A stretch of DNA of 37,397 nucleotides from Flavobacterium sp. (GTDB lineage: Bacteria > Bacteroidota > Bacteroidia > Flavobacteriales > Flavobacteriaceae): assembly GCF_025352425.1 (NCBI RefSeq), contig NZ_JANXTI010000010.1, forward strand, positions 1 to 37,397, written 5' to 3'. Position 1 is the first letter of the stretch. The number at the start of each line of letters is the position of its first letter. Positions 9,599 to 17,999 of the stretch are shown here, in pieces. The notes under the pieces are model-generated. The model had not been told where the DNA came from. It made no database searches and saw nothing but the letters and a program-made list of their open reading frames with translations. The position numbers and the translations under genes were made by a program.

Positions 9599-11923
9599 AT
9601 GCAACACTACATTTCCCAGCTTAACGAAGCCCAACAAGAACCTGTTTATCAAAAAGATGGACCGATGATTATTATTGCTGGCGCCGGTTCGGGAAAAACC
9701 CGTGTGCTGACGGTTCGTATTTCGTATTTAATGAGTTTGGGTGTGGATGCGTTTAATATTCTGGCGTTGACTTTTACCAACAAAGCGGCACGCGAAATGA
9801 AAAAACGTATTGCGGATATTGTGGGAACCAATGAAGCCAAAAATCTTTGGATGGGAACGTTTCACTCCGTGTTTGCCCGAATTCTGAGAAGCGAAGCCGA
9901 TAAATTGGGTTTTCCGTCTAACTTCACAATTTATGATACGCAGGACAGTGTTCGGTTGATTTCCGCAATTATCAAGGAAATGCAATTAGACAAAGATATC
10001 TACAAACCAAAGCAAGTTTTGGGCAGGATATCATCGTATAAAAATTCATTAATTACAGTAAAAGCTTATCTAAACAATCCCGAATTACAAGAGCAGGACG
10101 CGATGAGTAAAAAGCCTCGTTTGGGCGAAATCTACGCTAATTATGTTGACCGATGTTTCAAAAGCGGCGCCATGGATTTTGATGATTTGCTGTTAAAAAC
10201 AAATGAACTGTTGAATCGTTTTCCGGATGTGCTGGCAAAATATCAGGACCGATTTCGATACATTTTGGTTGATGAGTATCAGGATACCAACCATTCACAA
10301 TATTTGATTGTGCGCGCGTTGAGTGACAGGTTTCAAAATATTTGCGTTGTTGGTGATGATGCACAAAGTATTTATGCTTTCCGTGGTGCCAATATCAATA
10401 ACATACTCAACTTCCAGAAGGATTATGAAAATGTAAAAACCTATCGCTTAGAACAGAATTATCGTTCTACGAAAAATATTGTAGAAGCTGCGAATTCAAT
10501 TATCGATAAAAATAAAACCAAACTCGATAAAGTGGTGTGGACAGCTAATGATTATGGTGCGAAAATAAAAGTACATCGCAGTATTACAGATGGTGAAGAA
10601 GGACGATTTGTTGCAGGTGAAATCTTTGAACAAAAGATGCGTAATCAAATGATGAACGGGCAGTTTGCTATTTTGTATCGAACCAATGCGCAATCCCGCG
10701 CCATGGAAGACGCTTTACGCAAACGTGATATTCCGTATCGAATTTATGGTGGTTTGTCTTTTTATCAAAGAAAGGAAATTAAAGATGTTTTGTGTTATCT
10801 GCGATTGGTTATTAATCCAAAAGATGAAGAAGCCTTGGTTCGTGTAATAAATTATCCGGCACGTGGAATTGGAGATACAACGGTTGAAAAACTTACGGTT
10901 GCGGCTAATCATTATAAACGTTCCATTTTTGAAGTAATGGAAAATATTGATAAAATCGATTTAAAATTAAACTCGGGAACCAAACAAAAACTGGAAGATT
11001 TTGTGACGATGATTAAGAGTTTTCAAATCATTAATGAACAACAGGATGCGTTTGTATTAACCGAACATGTTGCCAAAAAAACAGGGTTAATACAGGAACT
11101 CAAAAAAGACGGAACTCCTGAAGGCATTGCCCGAATAGAGAATATCGAAACTTTAATGGGAGGTATCAAAGATTTCATCGAAGGTCAAAGAGAAATTGAT
11201 GGCGCTCGTGGTGCTTTATCTGAATTCATGGAAGATGTGGCATTGGCAACCGATTTAGACCGCGATACCGGCGATGATGATAGAGTGGCGCTGATGACGA
11301 TTCATTTAGCAAAAGGATTAGAATTTCCGTATGTTTTTGTGGTCGGAATGGAAGAGGATTTGTTTCCGAGTGCGATGAGTATGAATACGAGAAGTGAACT
11401 CGAAGAAGAACGAAGATTATTCTATGTGGCCTTAACCCGTGCCGAGCATCAGGCGTATTTAACTTACGCACAGTCGCGTTACCGTTGGGGAAAATTAGTT
11501 GATAGCGAACCTTCCCGTTTTATTGAAGAAATAAAAGAGGAATACCTGGAATATATTAATCCGATGGATACAAGTTACCGTTATAAACCAACCATTGATT
11601 TGGATATTTTTGGTGATATTGATAAGTCCAGATTACGACAAGCCAAACCAACAGCAGGAACGCCACCAAAAAAATATGGAGAAGAAACGGTTTCTTCGGC
11701 GAATATCCGTAAATTGAAACCAATTGGCAATGCGCCAAGTAACACCAATTTGTTTGACAGCAAGTTAACCATTGGAAATGTTGTAATTCACGAACGTTTT
11801 GGAAAAGGAGAAGTTGTAAGTCTGGAAGGCGCGGGCGCAGATAAAAAGGCAGAAATTAAATTTGAAGTTGGCGGCATTAAAAAACTGCTTTTGAGATTTG
11901 CGAAATTGGAAATAATTGGATAA
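9599..11923 (+). CDS. UvrD/PcrA-family DNA helicase
   Basis: ATP-dependent 3'-5' superfamily 1A helicase for DNA repair and unwinding ahead of replication. Walker A is GAGSGKT (residues 28-34). Motif Ia is TFTNKAAREMK, motif II is ILVDEYQDTN, motif III is VVGDDAQSIYAFRGA and motif IV starts EQNYRST. Motifs V and VI (TIHLAKGLEFPYVF, RRLFYVALTRAEH) lie around 560-630. The C-terminal tail ends in a Tudor-like segment (VIHERFGKGEVVSLEGAG), as in PcrA/UvrD. The 774-aa length is normal. The choice between the names uvrD and pcrA cannot be made here. A long repeat-bearing spacer precedes it. It is followed 14 bp later by a small membrane protein gene. Confidence 0.95.
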   Translation: MQHYISQLNEAQQEPVYQKDGPMIIIAGAGSGKTRVLTVRISYLMSLGVDAFNILALTFTNKAAREMKKRIADIVGTNEAKNLWMGTFHSVFARILRSEADKLGFPSNFTIYDTQDSVRLISAIIKEMQLDKDIYKPKQVLGRISSYKNSLITVKAYLNNPELQEQDAMSKKPRLGEIYANYVDRCFKSGAMDFDDLLLKTNELLNRFPDVLAKYQDRFRYILVDEYQDTNHSQYLIVRALSDRFQNICVVGDDAQSIYAFRGANINNILNFQKDYENVKTYRLEQNYRSTKNIVEAANSIIDKNKTKLDKVVWTANDYGAKIKVHRSITDGEEGRFVAGEIFEQKMRNQMMNGQFAILYRTNAQSRAMEDALRKRDIPYRIYGGLSFYQRKEIKDVLCYLRLVINPKDEEALVRVINYPARGIGDTTVEKLTVAANHYKRSIFEVMENIDKIDLKLNSGTKQKLEDFVTMIKSFQIINEQQDAFVLTEHVAKKTGLIQELKKDGTPEGIARIENIETLMGGIKDFIEGQREIDGARGALSEFMEDVALATDLDRDTGDDDRVALMTIHLAKGLEFPYVFVVGMEEDLFPSAMSMNTRSELEEERRLFYVALTRAEHQAYLTYAQSRYRWGKLVDSEPSRFIEEIKEEYLEYINPMDTSYRYKPTIDLDIFGDIDKSRLRQAKPTAGTPPKKYGEETVSSANIRKLKPIGNAPSNTNLFDSKLTIGNVVIHERFGKGEVVSLEGAGADKKAEIKFEVGGIKKLLLRFAKLEIIG

Positions 11924-11937
11924 AGACATTTGAAAAT

Positions 11938-12135
11938 ATGGAAAAACTAAAAACTAATTGGAAACTTGTAATTTACTGGTTTGTTTCAATGTCGCTTATG
12001 AATGTCTATATCATTCCAAAATTTATTAACGATGAGCCAATTACCAACAAAAGAATCATAATTGGCGTTGTAGTTTCGCTTATAATCTCGTTGATAATGG
12101 GAACATTGATAACCCCAAAATCAGAGGATAAATAG
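11938..12135 (+). CDS. Small two-helix membrane protein, function unknown
   Basis: A 65-aa protein with two hydrophobic segments (about 10-27 and 40-58) joined by a short polar loop (INDEPITNKR) and a charged C-terminal tail. I do not recognise it. It starts 14 bp after the helicase stop and ends 5 bp before the YciO/Sua5-like gene, so it probably sits in one transcript with both. The tight spacing and the A-rich ATG context support a real gene. With no conserved motif visible, its function cannot be guessed. Confidence 0.6.
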   Translation: MEKLKTNWKLVIYWFVSMSLMNVYIIPKFINDEPITNKRIIIGVVVSLIISLIMGTLITPKSEDK

Positions 12136-12140
12136 CATAC

Positions 12141-12761
12141 ATGGCTGAATTCATAAAAATATACGAAGACAATCCAAACGAAGCTGCTATAAAAAAAGTA
12201 GTTGATGTTTTAAAAAATGGTGGCTTGGTAATTTATCCCACAGATACAGTTTATGGTTTGGGTTGCGATATTACTAATACAAAAGCATTGGAACGCATTG
12301 CCAAAATAAAAGGTATCAAACTGGAGAAAGCCAATTTCTCTTTCGTTTGCAGCGATTTGAGCAATTTATCAGATTATGTTAAGCAAATTGACACGGCAAC
12401 TTTTAAAATTCTGAAAAGAACCTTGCCGGGACCTTATACTTTTATTTTGCCTGGTAATAACGATTTGCCAAAAGAATTCCGAAAAAAGAAAACGGTAGGG
12501 ATTAGAATTCCCGATAATAATATTGCTATATGCATAGTAAAAATGCTGGGTAATCCAATTGTATCAACATCTATCCATGATGATGATGAAGTATTGGAAT
12601 ATTCCACAGACCCTGAATTAATTTTTGAAAAATGGCAGCACTTGGTTGACTTAGTCATTGATGGTGGTTACGGAGACAATGTTGGTTCCACCATTATTGA
12701 TTTATCCGGTTACGAACCTGTTATTATCCGTGAAGGGAAAGGTAATCCGGATATTTTTTAA
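12141..12761 (+). CDS. Sua5/YciO/YrdC-family protein, YciO-like
   Basis: A 206-aa protein of the family that makes threonylcarbamoyl-AMP for the t6A modification of tRNA. Family motifs are PTDTVYGLGCDI near residue 33, KRTLPGPYTFILPG near 92-105, GIRIPDN near 121 and STSIH near 138. The protein ends with VIIREGKGNPDIF. The overall pattern resembles Escherichia coli YciO more than TsaC/YrdC, and it lacks the C-terminal Sua5 domain. Whether it is the t6A enzyme or a paralogue is open. It follows the small membrane protein by 5 bp and is followed by a REP-like element and a terminator. Confidence 0.85.
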   Translation: MAEFIKIYEDNPNEAAIKKVVDVLKNGGLVIYPTDTVYGLGCDITNTKALERIAKIKGIKLEKANFSFVCSDLSNLSDYVKQIDTATFKILKRTLPGPYTFILPGNNDLPKEFRKKKTVGIRIPDNNIAICIVKMLGNPIVSTSIHDDDEVLEYSTDPELIFEKWQHLVDLVIDGGYGDNVGSTIIDLSGYEPVIIREGKGNPDIF

Positions 12762-12771
12762 AAGAAAATAG

Positions 12772-12794
12772 CCCTTCGACTGCGCTCAGGGTGA
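12772..12794. repeat. REP-like intergenic element
   Basis: CCCTTCGACTGCGCTCAGGG with a short GTGAC tail can fold with CCCT/AGGG ends and is more GC-rich than its surroundings. I recall near-identical words scattered between genes in Bacteroidota and other bacteria. One copy is seen here, so the repeat status is from memory. Confidence 0.5.
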
Positions 12795-12828
12795 CAAGAG
12801 AATAAAGAATATAGAAGTTCTCATTCAA

Positions 12829-12866
12829 TAAAAAACGTCCTGATTTCTCGGGACGTTTTGTCTTTT
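12829..12866. terminator. Strong bidirectional terminator
   Basis: A 12-bp stem (12832-12843 with 12848-12859; AAAACGTCCTGA against TCGGGACGTTTT, one T-G pair) and a TTTC loop. A-rich sequence lies on the left and T-rich on the right. It separates the convergent YciO-like gene and OmpA lipoprotein gene. Confidence 0.9.
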
Positions 12867-12890
12867 ATCTATTTTCTTTTTCTGAACAGA

Positions 12891-13727
12891 TTATTGTTTC
12901 TGTTTCTTCATTTCTTTTTCAATCATATCGTAGAACTCATCAATTTTTGGTAAAACCACAATACGAGTTCTTCTGTTTTTAGCTCTGTTATCGGCTGAAT
13001 TGTTATCTACTAAAGGAATAAATTCACTTCTTCCAGCCGCAATTAATTGTGATGGTTTTACGCCTAAATCATTCGTCAATACTCTAACAATAGCGGTTGA
13101 ACGTTTCACACTCAAATCCCAGTTGTCTAACAAAATTGCATTTCCGGTAAATGGTACATTATCAGTATGTCCTTCAACCATACATTCAAATGTTGGACGG
13201 CTATTGATAACTTTGGCAACTTTGCCTAGAACTTCTTTTGCTCTGTCGCTTACTACATAGCTACCGCTTTTGAATAATAATTTGTCAGCAATAGATATGA
13301 AAACAACACCTTTTTCTACGTTGATTTCAATGTCTGGGTCAGAAATACCAACGGAGCTTTTTAAGCTTGTAACCAAAGCCAATGTGACACTGTCTTTTTT
13401 AGTTAAAGCATCCTGAAGACGAGATATTTTAAGATCTTTTTCTTTTAAACTTTCCAATGATTTTTCCAGGTTTTGAGCACCTTTGGTAGTTAATACAGTC
13501 AAATCTTTGGAGTTGCTGATTAAATCTGAATTATTTTGTTTCAGGTAATCATTTTGTTTAGACATTGCCTCTTTTTCAGAAAGACACAAGTTTAATTTAA
13601 CGGTAGTTGAATTCAATAAATCTTGACATTCTTTGTTTTGTGCTTCTAAAGCAGCAATCTTTTTCTTGGTGCCACACGATGTTAGTGTAAGCATTACTAA
13701 CGAAAGTGCAAAAATTACTTTTCTCAT
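12891..13727 (-). CDS. OmpA-family peptidoglycan-binding lipoprotein
   Basis: A 278-aa envelope protein. A lipobox ends at Cys18 (LTLTSC), so it is probably an outer-membrane lipoprotein. Residues 22-115 form a long charged coiled coil. Residues about 150-270 are an OmpA C-terminal domain that binds diaminopimelate in peptidoglycan: LLFKSGSYVVSDRAKEVL, VEGHTDNVP, AAGRSEFIPL and NRAKNRRTRIVV. It should link the outer membrane to the wall. An exact TACTTTTG box lies 24 bp upstream of the ATG, and the gene stands alone before a terminator. Coiled-coil lipoproteins of this kind are common in Flavobacteria; no partner is seen. Confidence 0.9.
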   Translation of the reverse strand: MRKVIFALSLVMLTLTSCGTKKKIAALEAQNKECQDLLNSTTVKLNLCLSEKEAMSKQNDYLKQNNSDLISNSKDLTVLTTKGAQNLEKSLESLKEKDLKISRLQDALTKKDSVTLALVTSLKSSVGISDPDIEINVEKGVVFISIADKLLFKSGSYVVSDRAKEVLGKVAKVINSRPTFECMVEGHTDNVPFTGNAILLDNWDLSVKRSTAIVRVLTNDLGVKPSQLIAAGRSEFIPLVDNNSADNRAKNRRTRIVVLPKIDEFYDMIEKEMKKQKQ

Positions 13728-13750
13728 GAGTTTAGGTGATTTAATTTTAA

Positions 13751-13758
13751 CAAAAGTA
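13751..13758 (-). promoter_or_regulatory. -7 box (TACTTTTG) for the OmpA lipoprotein gene
   Basis: Exact TAnnTTTG on the minus strand, 23 bp before the start codon at 13727. Confidence 0.6.
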
Positions 13759-13810
13759 CGGATTATTTTAGTTTTTAAGAGTATAACAGAATGATAAACT
13801 CTTGTTAAAA

Positions 13811-14806
13811 TTACTTTTCAAAAATGGTGCCGTTTTTTATGAAGTAGCGGTATACAATGCTTTGCGAATGATAATACGTATTTAATTGGGATTCTTTTCG
13901 TTTTTTTAACGTTTTGTTAATCAGAGTGTAAAATGCAAAATGTGCTTTTATAATTGCCCAACAATGAATAAATTTCCCTTTAAAAATAAATTGAATTCCC
14001 GCAATGCCATCGAGGAGGATACGCACAAAGAGAATAGGAACCAATTTGTTTTCGGGTAAATTTTTGGTTAGCATCAATAGAGAATTCCTGAAATTAAGGA
14101 ACGTTTTTTTTGGATTGCTCTCGTGCAAGGTAGCACCGCCAACATGATAAACTACAGATTCTGAGGTGTATTTGGCTTTAAAGCCCAAATTAAAAACGCG
14201 CCAACACAAATCAATTTCCTCCTGATGCGCAAAGAAATCCTTATCAAAACCGCCTAATTTTCTGTAAACTTCTTTTCGGATAAAAAAACAGGCGCCACTT
14301 GCCCAAAAGATGTCCGACTCGTCATCGTATTGCCCTTGATCTTTTTCTATCGTTTCAAAAATACGTCCTCTGCAATAAGGATAACCATATTGGTCAATAA
14401 AACCTCCCGCGGCACCGGCGTATTCAAAGTAAACTTTGTTTTTATAATCCAAAATTTTTGGTTGGATTATTCCAATAGCAGCCTGAGCATCGAAGATAGA
14501 AATAATAGGAGTAAGCCAGTTTTCAGTAACTTCAACATCCGAATTTACGAGAGCGTAGTATTCTTCCTCAACCTGTTGAAGTGCCAGATTGTACCCTTTG
14601 GCAAAACCATAATTCCCATCATTCTGAATAATTGTTATTGAAGGAAACTTTTCTTTTACAACTGCAATCGAATTATCGGTAGAGTCATTGTCAGCGACAT
14701 AAATTTTTGCTTCATCGGAATAGGCGACCACCGAAGGCAAAAACTGCTCCAACAGCTCAGCACCGTTCCAATTCAATATTACTACAGCAATCTTCTTATC
14801 TATCAT
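13811..14806 (-). CDS. Family 2 glycosyltransferase
   Basis: A 331-aa GT-A fold glycosyltransferase that should transfer a sugar from a nucleotide sugar during surface polysaccharide or glycoprotein assembly. Visible motifs are VVILNWNGAELLEQF at the N-terminus, VADNDSTDNS (38-46), NDGNYGFAKGYN and the DxD-type metal site NSDVEV (88-93). FWASGACFFIRKEVYRKLGGFDKDFFAHQEEIDLCWR follows in pieces around 165-205, with the ED-like EEID acid pair. A hydrophobic C-terminal stretch (about 255-295) may associate with the membrane. It resembles rhamnosyltransferase-type GT2 enzymes; the sugar is unknown. Its start overlaps the stop of the upstream HsdR_N-type gene by 4 bases (ATGA). Confidence 0.88.
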   Translation of the reverse strand: MIDKKIAVVILNWNGAELLEQFLPSVVAYSDEAKIYVADNDSTDNSIAVVKEKFPSITIIQNDGNYGFAKGYNLALQQVEEEYYALVNSDVEVTENWLTPIISIFDAQAAIGIIQPKILDYKNKVYFEYAGAAGGFIDQYGYPYCRGRIFETIEKDQGQYDDESDIFWASGACFFIRKEVYRKLGGFDKDFFAHQEEIDLCWRVFNLGFKAKYTSESVVYHVGGATLHESNPKKTFLNFRNSLLMLTKNLPENKLVPILFVRILLDGIAGIQFIFKGKFIHCWAIIKAHFAFYTLINKTLKKRKESQLNTYYHSQSIVYRYFIKNGTIFEK

Positions 14807-15267
14807 CTATTATCTATTCGTCTATCATCTAAATCCGGTAATTCTTTTAGAAAAACATACTGCTCTTTCTCAAAATCCATTTGGCAAAAGTAATGATTTA
14901 GTCCGTTGGTTACCATCAGATACTCCGCGTTAAGTTTCAGGTTATAACGGGCAATTTGATCAAAGGTTTCCTGTGTAATTTTTATTTCGGGCGCTTTGCA
15001 TTCTATCAGTAAAAATATTGTTCCATCTGGCCGAAATACAACTATATCGTAGCGTTTTATTCTATCATTTATCTTAATGAGTTTCTCAATATTAAGATAT
15101 GATTTTGGATATTTTTTCTCTTGGAGCAAAAACTGAATGGTGTTTTGACGCACCCATTCTTCGGGAGTAAGCTGGATAAATTTTTTCCGGATGTCATCAA
15201 AAATTGACACTTTATTTTCACTATTTTTGAAGCGAAACGAAAAGGACGGAAAATTCAGTTTTTGCAT
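14803..15267 (-). CDS. Orphan HsdR N-terminal-type (PD-D/ExK) domain protein
   Basis: A 154-aa protein that consists only of the nuclease-like domain found at the N-terminus of type I restriction subunit HsdR. The metal-binding pattern is visible as D74 (RYDIVVF), E89 and K91 (LLIECKAP). EEWVRQNTIQFLL precedes it, as in HsdR. No helicase region and no HsdM or HsdS gene lies nearby, so this is not a restriction system. From memory it is a common stand-alone gene next to holA in Flavobacteria. It could act in DNA repair or be a catalytically active nuclease of unknown target. Its stop overlaps the glycosyltransferase start. Confidence 0.82.
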   Translation of the reverse strand: MQKLNFPSFSFRFKNSENKVSIFDDIRKKFIQLTPEEWVRQNTIQFLLQEKKYPKSYLNIEKLIKINDRIKRYDIVVFRPDGTIFLLIECKAPEIKITQETFDQIARYNLKLNAEYLMVTNGLNHYFCQMDFEKEQYVFLKELPDLDDRRIDNR

Positions 15268-15271
15268 GAAG

Positions 15272-15279
15272 CAAATCTA
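15272..15279 (-). promoter_or_regulatory. -7 box abutting the HsdR_N-type gene start (TAGATTTG)
   Basis: Exact TAnnTTTG on the minus strand, ending 4 bp before the ATG at 15267. It implies a leaderless or very short-leader transcript. The 54-bp gap to the divergent holA start has no room for longer leaders. Confidence 0.45.
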
Positions 15280-15321
15280 TTGTCAAATAAACGAATAACC
15301 AAATAACCCAATCAACTTATT

Positions 15322-16326
15322 TTGGAAGAGGTAGTAAAAATAATCAACGACATCAAAGCCGGAAGAATTAAACCAATCTATTTTTTGATGGGAGAAGAAC
15401 CCTATTACATTGATAGAATAACCGAATATTTGGAAGACAATCTTTTGACTGAAGAGGAAAAAGGTTTCAACCAAATGGTACTTTATGGTCGTGATACTAC
15501 TATTGATGATATTGTTGCGAATGCTAAACGTTACCCTATGATGGCCGAACGTCAGGTCGTAATTGTAAAGGAAGCACAGGAATTATCTAAAACGATTGAT
15601 CAGTTGGAAAAATATGCTGAGAATCCACAGACGACTACGGTTTTGGTTTTTGCCTATAAATATAAATCCCTTGACAAACGCAAGAAAGTAACCAAAACAC
15701 TCGAAAAACATGGCTTGGTGTATGAAAGCAAAAAGATGTATGAAAATCAGGTTGGACAATGGATTAAGAATGTGTTGAAAAACCGGGGTTACGGCATTGA
15801 GCCGAAAGCAATGGCGATGTTGGTTGAATTTCTTGGAAATGATTTAAGCCGTATTGCCAACGAGCTGACCAAGCTCGAAATTATCCTACCCAAAGGAAGT
15901 ACAATTACACCCAGCCTAATTGAAGAAAACATAGGTTTTAGCAAAGATTTTAACGTATTTGAATTTAGAAAAGCCATTGGCGAGAAAAACCAATTTAAGG
16001 CGTATCAGATAGCCAACTATTTTGCGCAGAACCAAAAAGACAACCCAATAGTTATGACTAACGGATTGGTATTTGGTTTCTTTTCTGCTTTATTGCAATA
16101 CCACGGTTTAAAAGATAAATCACCAGCAAATGCAGCCAAGATACTTAAAGTAAGTCCGTATTTTATCAATGATTATATAGCGGCAGCACGCAATTTTCCG
16201 ATGAAAAAAGTGAGTTCTATTATTGGAACATTACGCGAAGTTGATGTAAAAAGTAAAGGCGTGGGCGCGAATGCATTGCCGCAAGGCGATTTATTGAAAG
16301 AAATGCTGGTGAGTGTTTTTAATTGA
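15322..16326 (+). CDS. holA: DNA polymerase III delta subunit HolA
   Basis: Clamp-loader subunit that opens the beta sliding clamp at primer ends during replication. The 334-aa protein has the family start (VKIINDIKAGRIKPIYFLMGEEPYYID), with GEEPYYID acting as the beta-binding region. A central AAA+-like domain follows, then a helical C-terminal domain (LVFGFFSALLQYHGL, NDYIAAARNFP) containing the collar segment. It begins with TTG at 15322; the next residues EEVVKIINDIKAG match what I expect at the family N-terminus, so I keep this rare start. The gene is divergent from the HsdR_N-type gene with only 54 bp between them. A T-rich TTATTTTG near-match to a -7 box overlaps the TTG. Confidence 0.92.
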   Translation: MEEVVKIINDIKAGRIKPIYFLMGEEPYYIDRITEYLEDNLLTEEEKGFNQMVLYGRDTTIDDIVANAKRYPMMAERQVVIVKEAQELSKTIDQLEKYAENPQTTTVLVFAYKYKSLDKRKKVTKTLEKHGLVYESKKMYENQVGQWIKNVLKNRGYGIEPKAMAMLVEFLGNDLSRIANELTKLEIILPKGSTITPSLIEENIGFSKDFNVFEFRKAIGEKNQFKAYQIANYFAQNQKDNPIVMTNGLVFGFFSALLQYHGLKDKSPANAAKILKVSPYFINDYIAAARNFPMKKVSSIIGTLREVDVKSKGVGANALPQGDLLKEMLVSVFN

Positions 16327-16351
16327 TTTTAGGATCGCTTTATTAAATCAG

Positions 16352-16729
16352 CTACTCAAATTTGGTAGACCTCCCGACCTTTAAGTAAATATGGTTAGTA
16401 GCATCAATAAATTCAATCTTAGTTTTTTGCTTATTGATTCTCATCTCCATATTTCCTTTTTCATTTACTAAATTGTACCATGTAAAATTAGGATTTGGTT
16501 GTTCTATATGAGATTCAGTTATTTTATATTTAAGTTTGGTGTTAGTAAAAAAAAATGTTAGTTCTTTTTTTTGGGTGTCTAAAAACACAAAGGAATATTC
16601 GTTTCCTGAGATATCACATTGTCCTTTTTTAAATGGTTTGACGTCAACACAATAGTGCTGAACATTAAATACTTCTTTTTGGGCATACACTCCGGAAGCG
16701 AACATCAGTATAAAAAGAAATTTTTTCAT
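16352..16729 (-). CDS. Small secreted protein, function unknown
   Basis: A 125-aa protein with a clear signal peptide (about 1-16, cleaved after VYA). A mature domain of alternating hydrophobic and polar residues follows, suggesting a beta-rich fold. It has two cysteines (in QHYCVDV and KGQCDIS) that could form a disulfide in the periplasm. I do not recognise it. It stands alone between holA (convergent) and the alcohol dehydrogenase (divergent). Its base composition looks more AT-rich than neighbouring genes by eye. The signal peptide and coherent length make it likely real. Confidence 0.65.
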   Translation of the reverse strand: MKKFLFILMFASGVYAQKEVFNVQHYCVDVKPFKKGQCDISGNEYSFVFLDTQKKELTFFFTNTKLKYKITESHIEQPNPNFTWYNLVNEKGNMEMRINKQKTKIEFIDATNHIYLKVGRSTKFE

Positions 16730-16834
16730 TGGATTTTTTTTTTCGTCCCAAATGCAAAAAATGAGCCAAAATTTTTTATGGTGTGAATTAGGCCTTTAAA
16801 TTATTTTTCAGGTTCATGCTATAATAAAATAGAT

Positions 16835-16842
16835 TAATTTTG
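16835..16842 (+). promoter_or_regulatory. -7 box (TAATTTTG) for the alcohol dehydrogenase
   Basis: Exact TAnnTTTG match, 20 bp before the ATG at 16863. Confidence 0.6.
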
Positions 16843-16862
16843 AGATAACTAAATTATATGAC

Positions 16863-17927
16863 ATGGAAACACAAAACGTAAAGGCGTTTGGAACAGATTA
16901 TACCACCGCGCCATTGAAAGAAATGAATATTGAGCGCAGAGAAGCATTACCAAAAGATATTGAAATTGATATTTTATACTGTGGCGTCTGCCACTCCGAT
17001 TTACATACAGCAAGAAATGATTGGGGTTTTACTACTTATCCAGTAGTTCCTGGACACGAAATTGTAGGCAAAGTAACCAAAGTAGGGAGTGAGGTCAGTA
17101 AACTTAAAGTTGGAGATTTCGCTGCTGTAGGCTGCCTTGTAGATTCCTGTAGAAATTGCAGCAGTTGCAAACAGGATTTAGAGCAATATTGTTTGAACGG
17201 ATGGGTTGGAACTTATGGCAGTCAAGACAAGCATTTAGGAGGATTTACCCATGGTGGTTATTCTGAAAAGATTGTTGTTGATGAAAATTTTGTTTTAAAA
17301 GTTCCTGCTAATTTGGATTTGGCTGCAGTGGCACCCTTACTTTGTGCCGGAATTACGACTTGGTCTCCATTACGCCATTGGAATGTTGGCAAAGGAAGTA
17401 AAGTTGCAGTGGTTGGATTGGGCGGGTTGGGTCATATGGCAATAAAATTAGCTAAAGGATTAGGAGCCGATGTAACACTTTTTTCAAGAACACCAGACAA
17501 AGAAAAAGATGCTTTAGATCTGGGAGCAGATGCTGTAATAATTTCTACAGATGATACTCAATTGGCTTCTGTTTCTGGAAAATTTGATCTTATTATTGAT
17601 ACTGTTCCATATGTGCATGACGTAAACCCATATATGGCAACTTTAGCTATAAGTGGAACTTTGGTTATCGTTGGGTATTTAGGAGGACTCGATCCTATTC
17701 TAAATACAGTTCCAATGATTATGGGAAGAAAAGCAATTGCGGCATCTCTGATTGGCGGTATCGCGGAGACGCAGGAAATGCTGGATTTCTGCGGCAAACA
17801 TAACATCGTTTCCGAAATAGAAATAATCAAGATGCAGGAAATTAACGAAGCTTATGAAAGAATGCTAAAAAGCGATGTAAAATACCGTTTTGTAATAGAT
17901 ATGGCTTCTCTTAAAAATGAAAACTAA
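16863..17927 (+). CDS. NAD(P)-dependent zinc alcohol dehydrogenase (CAD/YahK type)
   Basis: A 354-aa medium-chain dehydrogenase that reduces aldehydes or oxidises alcohols. The catalytic zinc site is visible as C40 in YCGVCHSDLH and the following PGHEIVG histidine-glutamate. The structural zinc loop has the four-cysteine pattern CLVDSCRNCSSCKQDLEQYC with flanking residues. The Rossmann motif is VVGLGGLGHMA (about 181-191). SRTPDKEKDAL after the second strand suggests NADP preference, by analogy with cinnamyl alcohol dehydrogenase and YahK. Substrate is likely broad. It has its own promoter box and is followed after 72 bp by the MpaB-like gene. Confidence 0.92.
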   Translation: METQNVKAFGTDYTTAPLKEMNIERREALPKDIEIDILYCGVCHSDLHTARNDWGFTTYPVVPGHEIVGKVTKVGSEVSKLKVGDFAAVGCLVDSCRNCSSCKQDLEQYCLNGWVGTYGSQDKHLGGFTHGGYSEKIVVDENFVLKVPANLDLAAVAPLLCAGITTWSPLRHWNVGKGSKVAVVGLGGLGHMAIKLAKGLGADVTLFSRTPDKEKDALDLGADAVIISTDDTQLASVSGKFDLIIDTVPYVHDVNPYMATLAISGTLVIVGYLGGLDPILNTVPMIMGRKAIAASLIGGIAETQEMLDFCGKHNIVSEIEIIKMQEINEAYERMLKSDVKYRFVIDMASLKNEN

Positions 17928-17999
17928 AAACTAAAAATCTGAATATCTAAAAAACAACTCTCTGTAATTCGCATGGAGTCTTTTTTTCCTATGTAAACT

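Noticed and set aside
14803..15267. Type I restriction-modification system
   Set aside because: Only the HsdR N-terminal-like domain is present, with no helicase part and no HsdM/HsdS genes in the window.
17950..17990. Possible terminator after the alcohol dehydrogenase (ACTC ... GAGT then T-run)
   Set aside because: Only about 4 bp pair over a long loop, too weak to call.
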